From Pneumocystis sp. 'macacae' (taxonomy: Eukaryota > Ascomycota > Pneumocystomycetes > Pneumocystales > Pneumocystaceae): a stretch of 64,000 nt of DNA. Below are positions 52,423-63,222 of the stretch, piece after piece. Numbering within the stretch: the stretch's first letter is position 1; each line of letters starts with the position of its first letter. The translations under genes were made by a program, and so were the position numbers. The DNA is taken from assembly GCA_018127085.1 (NCBI GenBank), contig CM030720.1:496001-560000 (forward strand), given 5' to 3'. The notes beneath the pieces were generated by a model. It saw only the letters and a list, made by a program, of their open reading frames with translations. It was not told the DNA's origin and made no database searches.

Positions 52423-53325
52423 TTTTTGATCTTTTTTGCTTTTCTATATCGCTACCAACTTTGTTATTACTATAACGACCTTATCTAATACGGATTTTAT
52501 TTACTTAATAAAGGCCTAGTTTGTTGCAAAAATGTTAATCTTTTATATTTTAAAAAAATATTTTTATTTTACACATTTTTAAAATTAACTATTTTTTATT
52601 AATAGTATTTTGCGTTCTTTTTAATTAAAAATTATTCAATATTTTAAATTTTATGTTTATATATTAAAAAATAAAAATATTTTTTATATAATTATTTTAA
52701 GTATTATTAATTTATTTTCATTTAAATTATTTTCATTTAAAAAGGTATTTAAATAATATTCTTTTTGTTGAAAAAATGGATTTAAATCCTTTTATTAAAT
52801 AGATGTTTTTTTATTTTAAAACAATTGATTTGTTACATATATTAATATGATTTATAAGTTTTTTAATTTACTTTTAAAATCTTATTAATTTTAAATTATT
52901 ATTTATCTATACAATAAATAATAAAAAAAGAATTTCCTCAAAAGAACATAAACAATAATATTTAAAAAATTATATTTTATAAAACATCTGAATACAAAGG
53001 ATATTCTTACTATAACTTTTAATAAATATAAGAATAATTCCAAAAACTATTTAATAATTTAATAACAATACTCAACTTTAAGACACAAATACATAACACA
53101 AAAGATAACAATGTGTATAAACAAATTAATAGTATAAAGAGTTAATATATATAATAAGGAAAAGAAAAGGAGATAAATTACCATGACAGTTTGTGTAAAG
53201 TCCTATTGTAGTCTAAAGTATCCATTCAGTAAAGAATATTATGTAATGGAAATAAAAAATTAAACAAAAAGCATCACAATAGATATTTCTTGAGAAAAGG
53301 GATAATCTTTCAAGATATTATATGG
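52423..53325. other. Intergenic, AT-rich
   Basis: 903 bp between POL5 and the PP1 regulatory subunit, both minus strand. The 60 bp next to the POL5 start are less AT-rich (52440-52490) and probably its promoter; the rest is homopolymer-rich with no ORF. It also holds the 5' UTR of POL5 and the 3' UTR of the next gene. Confidence 0.45.
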
Positions 53326-55708
53326 TTAAGTCCATATAGCGGTAAGTGTGCTTCCTGGTGCTTCAAGAGCAAGCAATGAGTTGATTAAATGATTATAATA
53401 AAGGTCAATTGATGTCTTTGATTCCAAAGATGGTTTTGACATATTTGACGAAACAAAATCTGAAGAAATGGAAGGTAATAGTGTGTGAGGATAGAACAAT
53501 GAGGTATCCGAGGAAAACGAAGAAAATGATATTGGTTCTGATGATGATAAAGGATTTGGTAAAACTGATTTTCTATGAAATGAAGAGAAATTATACACTA
53601 GTCTTTCATTTATATGAATTTTAGAATTTGCATTTCGAATATTTATTTTGTCAGGTCCCCTAAACTAAAAAAAAATCAATCAATATAATAAAGAGATAAA
53701 TGATACTTACAAAACAATAATTATTTAAAAAATTTTTATATGAAACAGAATCTACTGAAGGTTTAAAATTGCCTTTAAATAAATTAGTTATAGATTTATT
53801 TTCTTCATAAGTGTTTGATTTAAGATTATCTAATGAAGGTGTATCCAAGAGATTATTTTCAAAAGATATATTACACTGATGATTAGCAGATGAAATCTTC
53901 TCTATCAAAAATAAATCTGAATACAAATAAACATTTTTTGTAGAAATATCAAAAAAATTGGTATGTCTTGTTTCTAAATTTGCATTTTTATTATCATAAT
54001 CGACAATATTATTGGATGCTTTGATAGCTGCTGTAAGTGAAGTACTAAAATCATATCGAGTTGAAAAAAGGTTATTGGAACATTGCTTTTTACGTGACAA
54101 ATGTGGAGATGTAGTAATCAAGTTATTATTTTCTATTGGAAGACAAAACGAATTGGTTTTATATAATTGACATTCGGCTAAATGGGTGTCCAAATCGGAA
54201 TCTATATTATTTTGAATATTACCATTTGTAGAAAATAAAGCAGGATAACGTGTTAAATAGGGTTGTGTACGTGTTTTTAATTTCTTTCGAAACTCTATTT
54301 GATAGTTCATGCCAGAATTGTTATCCCAGAATTCAGCACCTAAAATTCTATATCGAATACAAAGATAAAGTGTTTTATCTTCAATATTTGCCAGTTCATA
54401 TAATTTGATATTGAAAACAAATCGATCAAAACCATCATATTGCTTCCTGAATACGTCATTTGTATATTCAGCATTTACTTCTGATATTGTTTGCCAATGA
54501 TCTGTGGTAAACCTAACACCAACGGACTTTTCAAATGCTAAATTTTTCACTGCTATTTTTCCTAATAAATTTCGTTTATTTGAAGACAAATACACACTCT
54601 CCAAATGCACATTTTGAGATAAACATATTGTTCTTTTTTCACTAAAATTTGCTAATTCAATTTCCAATTCATAGGCTTTTTTTTCATTCCATCGTGTTTC
54701 GAAAAATCCCTCTTGAACCCCTTTATAGAAATCATGCTCAAATTCTACGTCATAGTTATCTTTTTCTTCTGTCGATATTTCAGCACTTATTGCTGTTGGT
54801 TTTTCTGCTTGTGAAAAATGCCGAATCTGTTCTAATTCTGTCGCAAATTGCACATTTTTATGTAAAATTGGCGTAGATGGCATTGACTGTGAACGCCCTT
54901 TCCTCTCTGTTTTCAAAGATGATTTAACAAGTTCTCCACTTTTTTTTCGTACTATTCGAGACCCTGTTGCTTCTTTTAGAGATTTACCTGCATCTCTTTC
55001 ATTATCCAATATGTTAATGCTTGGAAATGATGGATTTGATGATATTTTTCTCAAATATGATGATCCTGCAGACGAATATTCTGATAAATGTTCTGTTCTT
55101 TCGTAGAAGGTGCTCAAAGCGGATGCTGACAAATATGTTGAAGAATATACCGGTGAAATAGGTAGAGATGGAGATAAAACAGTTTGTGCTAAATTTTCTT
55201 GCATTGGCAGCATCAACTGCTGCTCCTCTGAGTGTTGATTTTGCATTAACTGCAACTCTTGTTTACTAGCAGACCGGCTGTTCCATTCTATCGTTTGTGT
55301 TTCAAGAGGTGTTGTAACTACCTGTTCACTAGATACAGCAACATATGTTTCAATATACGCACTATTTTTATTAGTATATGGAGTGATTTCTGCCATATAC
55401 GCAGCATTCTCTGCCATATATTCGGTTTCTCTGGTCCCATATTTATTACCTTTATTTGTATATATATCTTTACTGTTACATTCACCTGTTTCATCGCTAC
55501 ATGAATCTTCTTTGCTTGTGTATGCATTATCTTTGGCTACAGATATATATGTATCTGCTAAATTTATCTCTTCCCTTCTATTTGCTGACCCCATTTCTTC
55601 TATATGCACTTGCATTAATTTATATGTTTCTTGAATACCTTCTACTCCTATTATTTGCTTTGTCTCCAATTTTAGGTCTCCTTTACTATTATATTTATAG
55701 TCTTTCAC
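53326..55708 (-). CDS. Protein phosphatase 1 regulatory subunit with CBM21 domain (GAC1/PIG1 type)
   Basis: Targets PP1 to glycogen and glycogen synthase. A long disordered N-terminal half (residues 1-270) contains tyrosine-rich degenerate repeats (TEYMAENAAYMAEITPYTN) and Gln/Ser-rich stretches. The PP1-docking RVxF motif is KNVQF (residues 284-288), right after RSQSMPSTP. The CBM21 domain spans about 345-475: VHLESVYLSSNKRNLLG, GKIAVKNLAFEKSVGVRF, TTDHWQTISEVNAEYT, GFDRFVFNIKL, GAEFWDNNSGMNYQIEF. After the intron at about 53667-53712 the conserved YKNFLNNYCF joins FRGPDKI, as in other fungal GAC1-like proteins. The first exon is 682 codons with no intron, unlike most neighbours. Domain order and motifs are clear; GAC1, PIG1 and PIG2 cannot be separated here. 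Confidence 0.85.
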
Positions 55709-55777
55709 TTGGACTATTTATTTTAATATCTTTTTTATTTTATTAGCTTTTTATTTACTTGCAGTAACATCCTTTAT

Positions 55778-55815
55778 CGGCATATCTGGGTGCGATATAC
55801 ATGCCGGCGGCATAT
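55778..55815. promoter_or_regulatory. CGG-type palindrome and direct repeat upstream of PP1 subunit
   Basis: ATGCCG-G-CGGCAT at 55801-55813 is an exact inverted repeat with a one-base centre, of the CGG/CCG type bound by Zn2Cys6 factors. A second CGGCATAT lies at 55778-55785, 30 bp away in direct orientation to the one at 55808-55815. Both sit 70-107 bp upstream of the start codon at 55708. Confidence 0.4.
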
Positions 55816-55926
55816 AGGGTATTCATATTACAGAATATAGAATATTTTCTTAAAAATTATCTAAAAGATATCCTCCCTGTTTCCTGTTTCTATCAGGCTC
55901 TTTTTAGACTTTAATATACAACGTAA

Positions 55927-55953
55927 TAACAACAAACGCCTGATGTGTTGTTA
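55927..55953. repeat. Inverted repeat TAACAACA / TGTTGTTA
   Basis: Two perfect 8-bp arms (55927-55934 and 55946-55953) separated by 11 nt, about 220 bp upstream of the PP1 subunit start codon. Could be a factor site or a weak hairpin. Confidence 0.35.
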
Positions 55954-57965
55954 ATGTAGCTGTGATGACATGAAGACGGATATATAGTAGGAATGTCGAA
56001 AGGGGGTCAATGGATGGAAATTTAAAAATATAAAATAGTTAATAAAAATTTTATGTGTATACTAGTAGTGAATTAAAGGTGAAATTAGATTTTAAAGTAA
56101 CAATTAAAATGTATGTAAACTGGTATTCAAATTGTGTTAGTTCTGCAATGCTTATAATAAATATTAAAAGTATTTTATATGGATAAGTTAAAAAGAAAAT
56201 TTTAAAAATATAGAAATTTAGAATGATGCAAACGATGTGCGTTTTATTTTAGTGTAGAATAAAAATAAATTAAATATGGATTATTTATACGATTAAAAAT
56301 ATATTTTAGAAGTATATGGAATTGATAGATAAAAAAGTGATACTTATTCTTGTAAAAGTTAAAGGTAAGTGAAGAAATAAATATAATAGAGAAAATAAGA
56401 CAATCTAATGATATATTTCGAATAAATGTATATTTTTATAGAAAAAATGATAATAGGAACACTTAAATATAATAATTCTATTTAAAATAAAAGCTATCTT
56501 GATTTTTTAATTTTGTATATTCGAGATATTTTATTTTGTGCAAGCAAAATACCTTCAAAAGTTTAGATTTTTTTTAGAATGAGATTGTGGCTAATATTTT
56601 AAAAATGAGTATAATTGGAAATTAATAACAGTGGTTTTTAAAATGATCAGGGATAAATAAATAAAGAAAACGGAATTTTATAAATTAAATATGAGATTTA
56701 TTCAATATTGTTCTGTTTTTGTCAAATAGTTTTGTTTTAATGGAATGTTAAAGATAAGCCAAAGCAAAAAGAGTCATTGAAAAAGCGTAGATTCTTTAGA
56801 ATATTGTCTTTTTACATAGCATTATTTTAATTTATTAAAGTTTTTTGAATTCATAGTTTTAGTGTTCGATAAGATTTATTTACTAATTTTAACTATGCAT
56901 AGATATATACAAATGTATTTTAGAATCAATTTAGAAAGTAAACAAGAGCATACTATAATATAATATCTATTTGTGTATTCGCTTAGGAACTTTTTTTGTT
57001 TTGTTTTATTTTTAAAATGTAAATTTAACTATAATTATTTCAGGTTCTTAATATTAGCATGTTTTATAGCACTGAAATGTTTGTAGGTAAATACTGGTTA
57101 TTTTAAAATATATAATATATGGGTATTGATATACAATCTATTTTTTATTATACTTTGTATTTATATTAAATATTATTTTCTAAATCTTGTAAAAGTTCTT
57201 TTTATATTTTTACGTTCTATATTACTTTAGTGTATGGTTATGGATAGTAGAAATACCGTTTTGTTTGTATCACATTCAATATTTAATTTATAGATTATAG
57301 TTATATCTAACTTTCGACTTAATAAATTGAAACAATGATATGAGAAATATTTTCTTTTCGTAAAATAATTGCATTAGGAAAATATTTATTTTTAATTGTA
57401 TTTTAAGGACATATATAGTAAGTTATATAATGATTTAAATTATTTTTTGTAGTTTGAGACTTAGTATTTTTATATATTTTTATGATAATTATATTTTAAT
57501 CAAATTTTAACACTGGCAGAAAATAACTAACTGGTTTTTAGTTGCGCGTTTTTATATTATTAAAGGATATATGTTATATAATACATATTATTAATCTCTT
57601 TTATGCTGAGTTTAAAGAGTTGTTATTGGACGTATATTGAATTATAAACCATCTTTTAAAAAATAGAGAAAGATATAATATTGGCTATAATTAAAAGTTA
57701 GACTATATTAAATACATTAAATATCTAAAAGTTTTTTATATATTTCTAGAATATCAAATCTTTATTTTTTTTAAAAGCATTTGCTAAATTTTATCATTGA
57801 TATTTAACCCAATATGGCAAAAAAATAAAAAGGAAAAAGAAAATATATAATGGTCTAAAATGTGTATAAAGAACTTCTAATATTTAATAATACGATTAAA
57901 ATAAAATTATACTTAAATGTGTAAATTTAGCTATACGTAACTGCACTTCAGTATTCTCGAAAAAC

Positions 57966-57979
57966 GTTGCTACAGCAAC
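57966..57979. promoter_or_regulatory. X-box-like perfect palindrome GTTGCTACAGCAAC
   Basis: GTTGCT and AGCAAC are exact reverse complements around an AC centre; it matches 11 of 14 positions of GTTGCCATGGCAAC. It lies 78 bp upstream of the DBP9 start codon. Confidence 0.45.
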
Positions 57980-58057
57980 ATATAGGCAAGTAAAAATATT
58001 TCAGTTTATAATAGTTTAGAAGAATTGTCTAAATGCATTGAAAGTAGAATATATATA

Positions 58058-59945
58058 ATGGATGCATTTTCTTCTATGTCTATTGATGCAAGAATTTTGG
58101 GTGCAATCTTGAAAATTGGGTTCCATAAGCCTACATATGTACAAAGTCAAGTGATTCCACTAGCATTAGAAGGAAAAGATATTTTTGCGCAAGCACGTAC
58201 AGGTTCCGGAAAGACTGCTGCATATTTAATACCTATTATTGAGAGTCTTTTAAAGGCGAAGAAAGTAATTCTATTTTTTAAAAAAAAAAAAGCTTAAATC
58301 AGGTATTAGACACAAGATCAATTAAAAACGAGATCTATAATACTTGTACCAACAAGAGATCTCGCAGATCAGGTAGTTAAGAATATTAAAGAGCTTACGC
58401 TTTACTGCAGAAAAATTGTAAGAGTTGTGAATTTAGCAGCTAATATTTCAGATAATGCTGCAAGGTAAAAAAATTATTACATTTTTTATTTTGTTTATAA
58501 AAGTTAAGAATATTGATATCAAATGATCCAGAAATTGTAGTTGGTACACCGTCTAGAATTTTGGTTCATTTAAATGCGTCAAATCTCCGTATTCAAGAAA
58601 GTTTGCAACATTTAGTTATTGATGAATTTGATTTAATTTTGTCCTATGGATATTTAGAGGACCTAAATCGTATTATAAAATATATACCTAAAGGAGTTCA
58701 AATGTTTTTAATGAGTGCTACTTTAACTGAAGACATCGATAAACTAAAAAAACTGATTTCTAAAGATCCTGTTATTTTAAAACTAGAAGAGACTGACAGA
58801 AGTTCTAATCTTGTACAGTACAGTGTGAGGTATTAGTGGAGACATAGATTCCTTCTTTTTTAATTTTATATAGATGTGGTGAAGATGAAAAGTTTCTTTT
58901 TGCATTTGTTATACTTAAATTTCGACTCATAAAGGGAAAAATTATTATATTTATTAATAATGTTGATCGTTGTTATAGATTGAAGTTATTTTTGGAGCAA
59001 TTTGGAATTAGGTGTTGTGTTTTGAATTCAGAACTTCCTGTTAATTCTCGTTTACATATAATTGAGGAATTTAATAAAAATGTTTATGATATTATATTGG
59101 CGACAGACGAAAATGATTTGTTAAAAGAATCTGATTCTACTAATGATGTAGAAGGTAGAGTTGTATTCTTTTTCTACATTTATTTAATAAATAATTTAGA
59201 AAATATAAATTATAATACTACACAAATAGTCTCGAAAAGTAATTTGTTGAAAAAACAAAAAAAAGCACACAGGGATAACGAATATGGAGTTTCTCGTGGG
59301 ATTGATTTCAAAGATGTAGCTTGTGTGCTGAATTTCGATCTTCCAACTACTGTAAAATCATATATACATCGATCCGGAAGAACAGCTAGAGCAGATAAAG
59401 ATGGAATGGTTATATCATTTATTGTTCCTGAAAATTTATGGGGAAAACATAAAAGTACTATGTTAAAAAGTGCAAAGCATGATGAATTAGTGTTTCAGAA
59501 AATAGAAAAAGATCAAGAGACTAAAGGGGCCATAATCAAATCGTACAATTTTAATATGGAACACGTTAATGCGTTTAGATATCGAATGGAGGATGCATTA
59601 AGAGCTATAACAAGAACAGTTGTAAGAGAAGCTCGAGAAAAAGAATTGAGAATGGAAATACTTTCAAGTAAAAAGCTTAAGCAGTATTTTGACGAAAACC
59701 CAAATGATTTGGAGCAGCTTCGACACGATAAAGAACTTCATCCAGCAAGAATCCAACCACATCTTAAACATATTCCCGATTATTTGCTTCCAAAGAAAGA
59801 TCGAATGAATATTATTGAAGACATCGGACATATTAGCTTTCATAAAAAAGGTCCTTATCGAAATCACAAAGCTCGTATTTCTAGACTTAAAAAGAAAGGA
59901 AAACATTTTAGAAATAAGAATGATCCTTTAAAATCTTTCAAATAA
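58058..59945 (+). CDS. DBP9: DEAD-box ATP-dependent RNA helicase DBP9 (DDX56)
   Basis: Nucleolar helicase for 60S ribosome assembly. The ATG at 58058 ([20 protein letters not shown]) follows an in-frame TTG region without ATG. Motifs: Q ([19 protein letters not shown]); I (ARTGSGKT); Ia ([12 protein letters not shown]); Ib (GTPSRIL); II reads DEFD, not DEAD ([13 protein letters not shown]); III (FLMSATL). In the second domain IV is [16 protein letters not shown], then [38 protein letters not shown] and [17 protein letters not shown]9-specific ILATDE with a variable insert precedes motif V. A 45-nt intron (59155-59199) lacks an in-frame stop. The C-terminus [14 protein letters not shown] and basic tail are typical. 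About 560 residues. Confidence 0.92.
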
Positions 59946-60033
59946 TATTGCATATAAATAATATGGTATAGTTTATTGGTATTTTTATAATACATGTAAT
60001 ATAGAATAAAATTTCATTAAATCACTAAATTCA

Positions 60034-60809
60034 TTAAGTTATTGCATTTTTTGTATTTGTTTTCTCCAATTGAATTATTTTGTCTTTATATTCTTTTGTC
60101 ATTTCTTCTACTTTCCTTAATGCCAGTTCTAATCGATCTAGTTCTTCTTGTTCAGTTCTTTGACCTACCAACAATTAATTAAAAAATTACTTTTGTTTTT
60201 ATATAGTATACTAAATGGATTAGAAGGAGTGCGGTCTAATGGAAGAATAGCCCGTGAATGTGTTGTCAAAATCTCATACATTGCTTCTGTAGGCTCATTA
60301 AATATCTAAATATAACTCAATTTTAATATAAAAATATATAAAAATAGATACTATCTCATCATACTGATAACTTGTCACTGAAAGACCCTGTTCCCGTATC
60401 GTTTCAGAATTTGGACCATAAGGATGCAATTTTAAATGATGAAAAAGACTAATACTTTTTTCTGAAGCTTCTGGAACAAAATAAATACGAATAGCAATAT
60501 CAAATTCACCCCATCCAGTTTCTGAAACCTCAAAAGGACTCTGATCAATCGCTAGAACTGTTTTAATTTTTCTATTTAATATATTTTTTTAATACTTCTT
60601 GTAGCATTCGGATATGTGTCATGCAACTTAAAAACAACTTTTTTGATGAAATATGATAAATCCTCGTTATATACACCTCTTACAGATACCGTCCATGCAT
60701 GTGTATGATCAGAATCTGGTTTCTTTCTATCTCCCAAAGGCATAGCAACGTTTCCTATCACAATAGGACGAATAATTTGACATTTAGGAACACGGCTTGT
60801 AGGTGCCAT
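60034..60809 (-). CDS. YAF9: YEATS-domain protein YAF9
   Basis: Shared subunit of the SWR1 remodeller and NuA4 acetyltransferase that reads acylated histone H3. The minus-strand start APTSRVPKCQIIRPIVIGNV with MPLGDRKKPDSDHTHAWTVS leads into the YEATS fold (VRGVYNEDLSYFIKKVVFKL and LHDTYPN). After an intron, FEVSETGWGEFDIAIRIYF, PEASEKSISLFHHLKLHPYG and VTSYQYDEIIFNEPTEAMYE follow, with the aromatic residues of the YEATS pocket kept. The last exon is a coiled coil (EELDRLELALRKVEEMTKEY) ending NTKNAIT, as in Yaf9/GAS41. Length is about 225 residues. It is divergent from SYF2, 210 bp apart. Confidence 0.93.
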
Positions 60810-61019
60810 AAAGGATTTTTAGTTTATTAAAATTAAATACTAGAATACTGTTTTTTTTTCTCGTGATATTTAATTTAATACTAATTTTAATTTAAATTTT
60901 TTTAAATATTAGACTTTTTAATATCATTAAAACGGTTTAACGTATAACAATTCTTAGTCTGCAAAAGAGACTAAGGGAAAAGTAGGAATAAAAGATTTAG
61001 CTTAAATATATAGGAAACA

Positions 61020-62033
61020 ATGGAAAATAAGAAGGAATATGAAGTAAGCAAAAAAATGAAAAAAATGTTATATTTTGATTATAAAAAGAGTTTTTGTAAG
61101 ACAGAAAAGCAGGAGGAGAAATTGTCTGAAAAAAATATTGAAGAATGTTTTAGTATAAAAAGTAGAATTGAAAAGTTCAAAGAACTAAGGTTACAAATGA
61201 GGCGTTCAGAAGAAGAAAATCGCAAAGATTTATTTAATGAATATCGCCGTTTGAAAGAAGATCCAAAGTTGGCAAAAAAAATTGAATTCAAACGCCAGAA
61301 TGCTGAAAAGAAGCTTCAGAAGCAAGAGACTATAGAAAGAGGTGAAGATTATGAGAGAAAGCGTGCATGGGATTGGTCTATTGAGGAATCGGAACGATGG
61401 GATCAGCGAATGAAAGAAAAACAAGAGGCACGTGACAAATCATTGTTTGCAGGTTGTGTTATCTAATATTTTTTGAGGTTGTCTATTAAATATTCATAGA
61501 CTATACTCAAGCTGCTCAACATAGCTATGAAAAATTAATGCGTAAATTTAAACCTGATTTAGAAGCGTATGAAAAAGAACGATCCAAAGTAATTGATAAT
61601 AAGGAATCCTTGGGTGAAGATTCATCAGATATAACAAATACATATGAATCATTTTATAGAGATGCAAATTTTCTTGGTTTTGCAAATAGCAAACCAAGTA
61701 AAAAGGCAATTGATCGTCTTATCGACGATCTCAATAAACAGTATGTTTTTATATGGTATGTTTTATTATTAACGGTTTAAAGGGAAGAAATGAGAAAAAA
61801 ATCGAGAAGACGGTTTGATCCTGATAATGAGGATGTTAGCTATATGTATATTCTGAAAAAATGGTTTATTATCATACTAACTGAGATATTAGAAATGAGA
61901 GAAATGCAAACTTTAATAGGAAAATTTCGAGGTATTTAGATTAATTCTTCAAGAATGCTTCTTACTTATTAGGTTCTATGATAAATATACAAGGGAGATT
62001 AGGGAAAGTCTTGAAAGGGGTACTGCTGTATAA
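61020..62033 (+). CDS. SYF2: Pre-mRNA-splicing factor SYF2
   Basis: Component of the Prp19-associated (NTC) complex of the spliceosome. Start ATG 61020 gives a charged N-terminus, then the conserved IEKFKELRLQMRRSEEENRK, RKRAWDWSIEESERWDQRMK and QEARDKSLFADYTQAAQHSY (joined across an intron at 61457-61500). The C-terminal signature follows: YEKLMRKFKPDLEAYEKERS, a variable acidic loop, YRDANFLGFANSKPSKKAID, DLNKQEEMRKKSRRRFDPDN, and YINERNANFNRKISRFYDKY with the end TREIRESLERGTAV. Four to five introns; the last two are about 40-50 nt. Length is about 265-270 residues, normal. Confidence 0.93.
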
Positions 62034-62132
62034 ATATTATTATTTCAGGTTTTATTGGTTAGATGTTTAAAGATATATAAAAATTGTTTGTTACAACATA
62101 AATGCATATATATATATCGAATATGGAGTATT

Positions 62133-63104
62133 TTATAAATATGTTTTCTGCGAATCTGTTGCTAATTTTTCAATATGTTGTATGCTTGCAATACCTTTAA
62201 ATGTTTCATCATAAATGGATTGAATAATTGCATTTGCAACAGTTTCAACTTTTAAAGGCTTAACCCCTGCTGCGCCTATGAATGGTATTCTTTCATAAAA
62301 TAATTCATTTACATTAGAGATCATATTAATAATGCAAGCAAGAGGCATAGAGATTGGTCGTTCTTTTGAATACATAAAACCTATACATTTTGGTGTCAAA
62401 AAAGTCAGAGAAATATAAAAAAAGCACCTGGTCTTATTATAATAGGTCTTATATTCGGAAGCGAGTAAATATAATCCTCAGCCTCTCTCTTTGACTCAAT
62501 ATATCTTTTAGGAATACCTGGAAATGCATCCGCAGCTGAAACATAAACGAAGGGCATGTTCATATTCATTTTTGATACTTCATTAGCTACTTGAATCGCT
62601 TTTTATATATTCGTATAAGTCAAATATATGTTTTTTGTAAAATTACCGAAATCTCTATTTAACTTGTCATAACTTAAGTTTTCATCTTGAGATGGCTGAA
62701 AAGTAAGAAATAAAGAATTTGTTGAAGATAGAAGATGTTTGTATTGTGATTCTAGTAGAATTCCTACAGAATAAATGACGGCAGAACTGTTTTTTATATG
62801 ATCTTTAATCAGAAGTTCATCTTTTAAATCGCCTTTGCACCAATTCACACGTTTTAACCATTCCGAAACACCCGGGTTATGTTCTGCATACTCTGGCTTT
62901 CCTTTTCGGCTTATTCCAAGTCAACTAAGACAGAATTGGTCTTTGATTTTCATTAAACCTTAATGATGTAACTTTCCAGCCTTTTTGGATAGCAGTTTTA
63001 CAAATATGTTTACCTTTAATGAATTAGAGATACATAATATATAGGGGTTTTGTTTTTTGACCTAAAAAACCTGTTCCTCCAAGTACTGTAAGACGATGAT
63101 TCAT
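62133..63104 (-). CDS. COQ11: COQ11-like NAD(P)-binding protein (atypical SDR, ubiquinone biosynthesis)
   Basis: Mitochondrial member of the atypical short-chain dehydrogenase family (yeast YLR290C), part of the CoQ synthome; the exact reaction is not settled. The N-terminal Rossmann motif is assembled across a 46-nt intron: LTVLGGTGFLGKHICKTAIQ (GxxGxxG), then KGWKVTSLSRKGKPEY joined across a second intron. Next, RVNWCKGDLKDE, IYSVGILLESQYKHLL, MNMPFVYVSAADAFPGIPKR, YIESKREAEDYIYSLPNIRP and IIIRPGFMYS match the substrate-binding half (Y-x-x-x-K in YIESK). It ends TDSQKTYL at 62133. Length is about 270 residues. It stands alone rather than fused to COQ10. NDUFA9-like complex I proteins are distant relatives, but the length and motifs favour COQ11. 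Confidence 0.85.
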
Positions 63105-63222
63105 TTTTAATTTAAATTATTTTTTTCAATGATCGATCGATGTCAAAGTATTTTTAAAAAAATGCTTTAAAAAGGGAAAATAAGATATATAATCTAGGAA
63201 ATACAGTTATGAGGTTTTAGCA

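Larger units (their letters stand above)
55709..58057. other. 2.3 kb divergent gene-free region
   Basis: Longest gene-free stretch, between two divergent genes. The left 300 bp (55740-56000) are richer in G+C and hold two CGGCATAT copies, the palindrome ATGCCG-G-CGGCAT and a short inverted repeat, so they look regulatory. The right end carries an X-box-like palindrome at 57966. The middle (about 56000-57950) is AT-rich with only tiny ORFs; I see no gene. Confidence 0.5.

Noticed and set aside
52463..52476. GTTATTACTATAAC in the POL5 promoter as a further X-box
   Set aside because: Only half of the positions match the X-box consensus and the arms are not exact reverse complements; too AT-rich to be informative.
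53409..53624. Plus-strand 71-codon ORF with Lys-rich translation
   Set aside because: Antisense to the last exon of the PP1 subunit gene, whose frame is supported by the conserved NNYCF-FRGP junction.
55259..55746. Three overlapping plus-strand ORFs (81, 83 and 96 codons)
   Set aside because: They are antisense to the Tyr/Glu-rich N-terminal coding region of the PP1 subunit and translate to low-complexity Leu/Tyr/Ser/Phe-rich sequence; the minus-strand frame has conserved domains.
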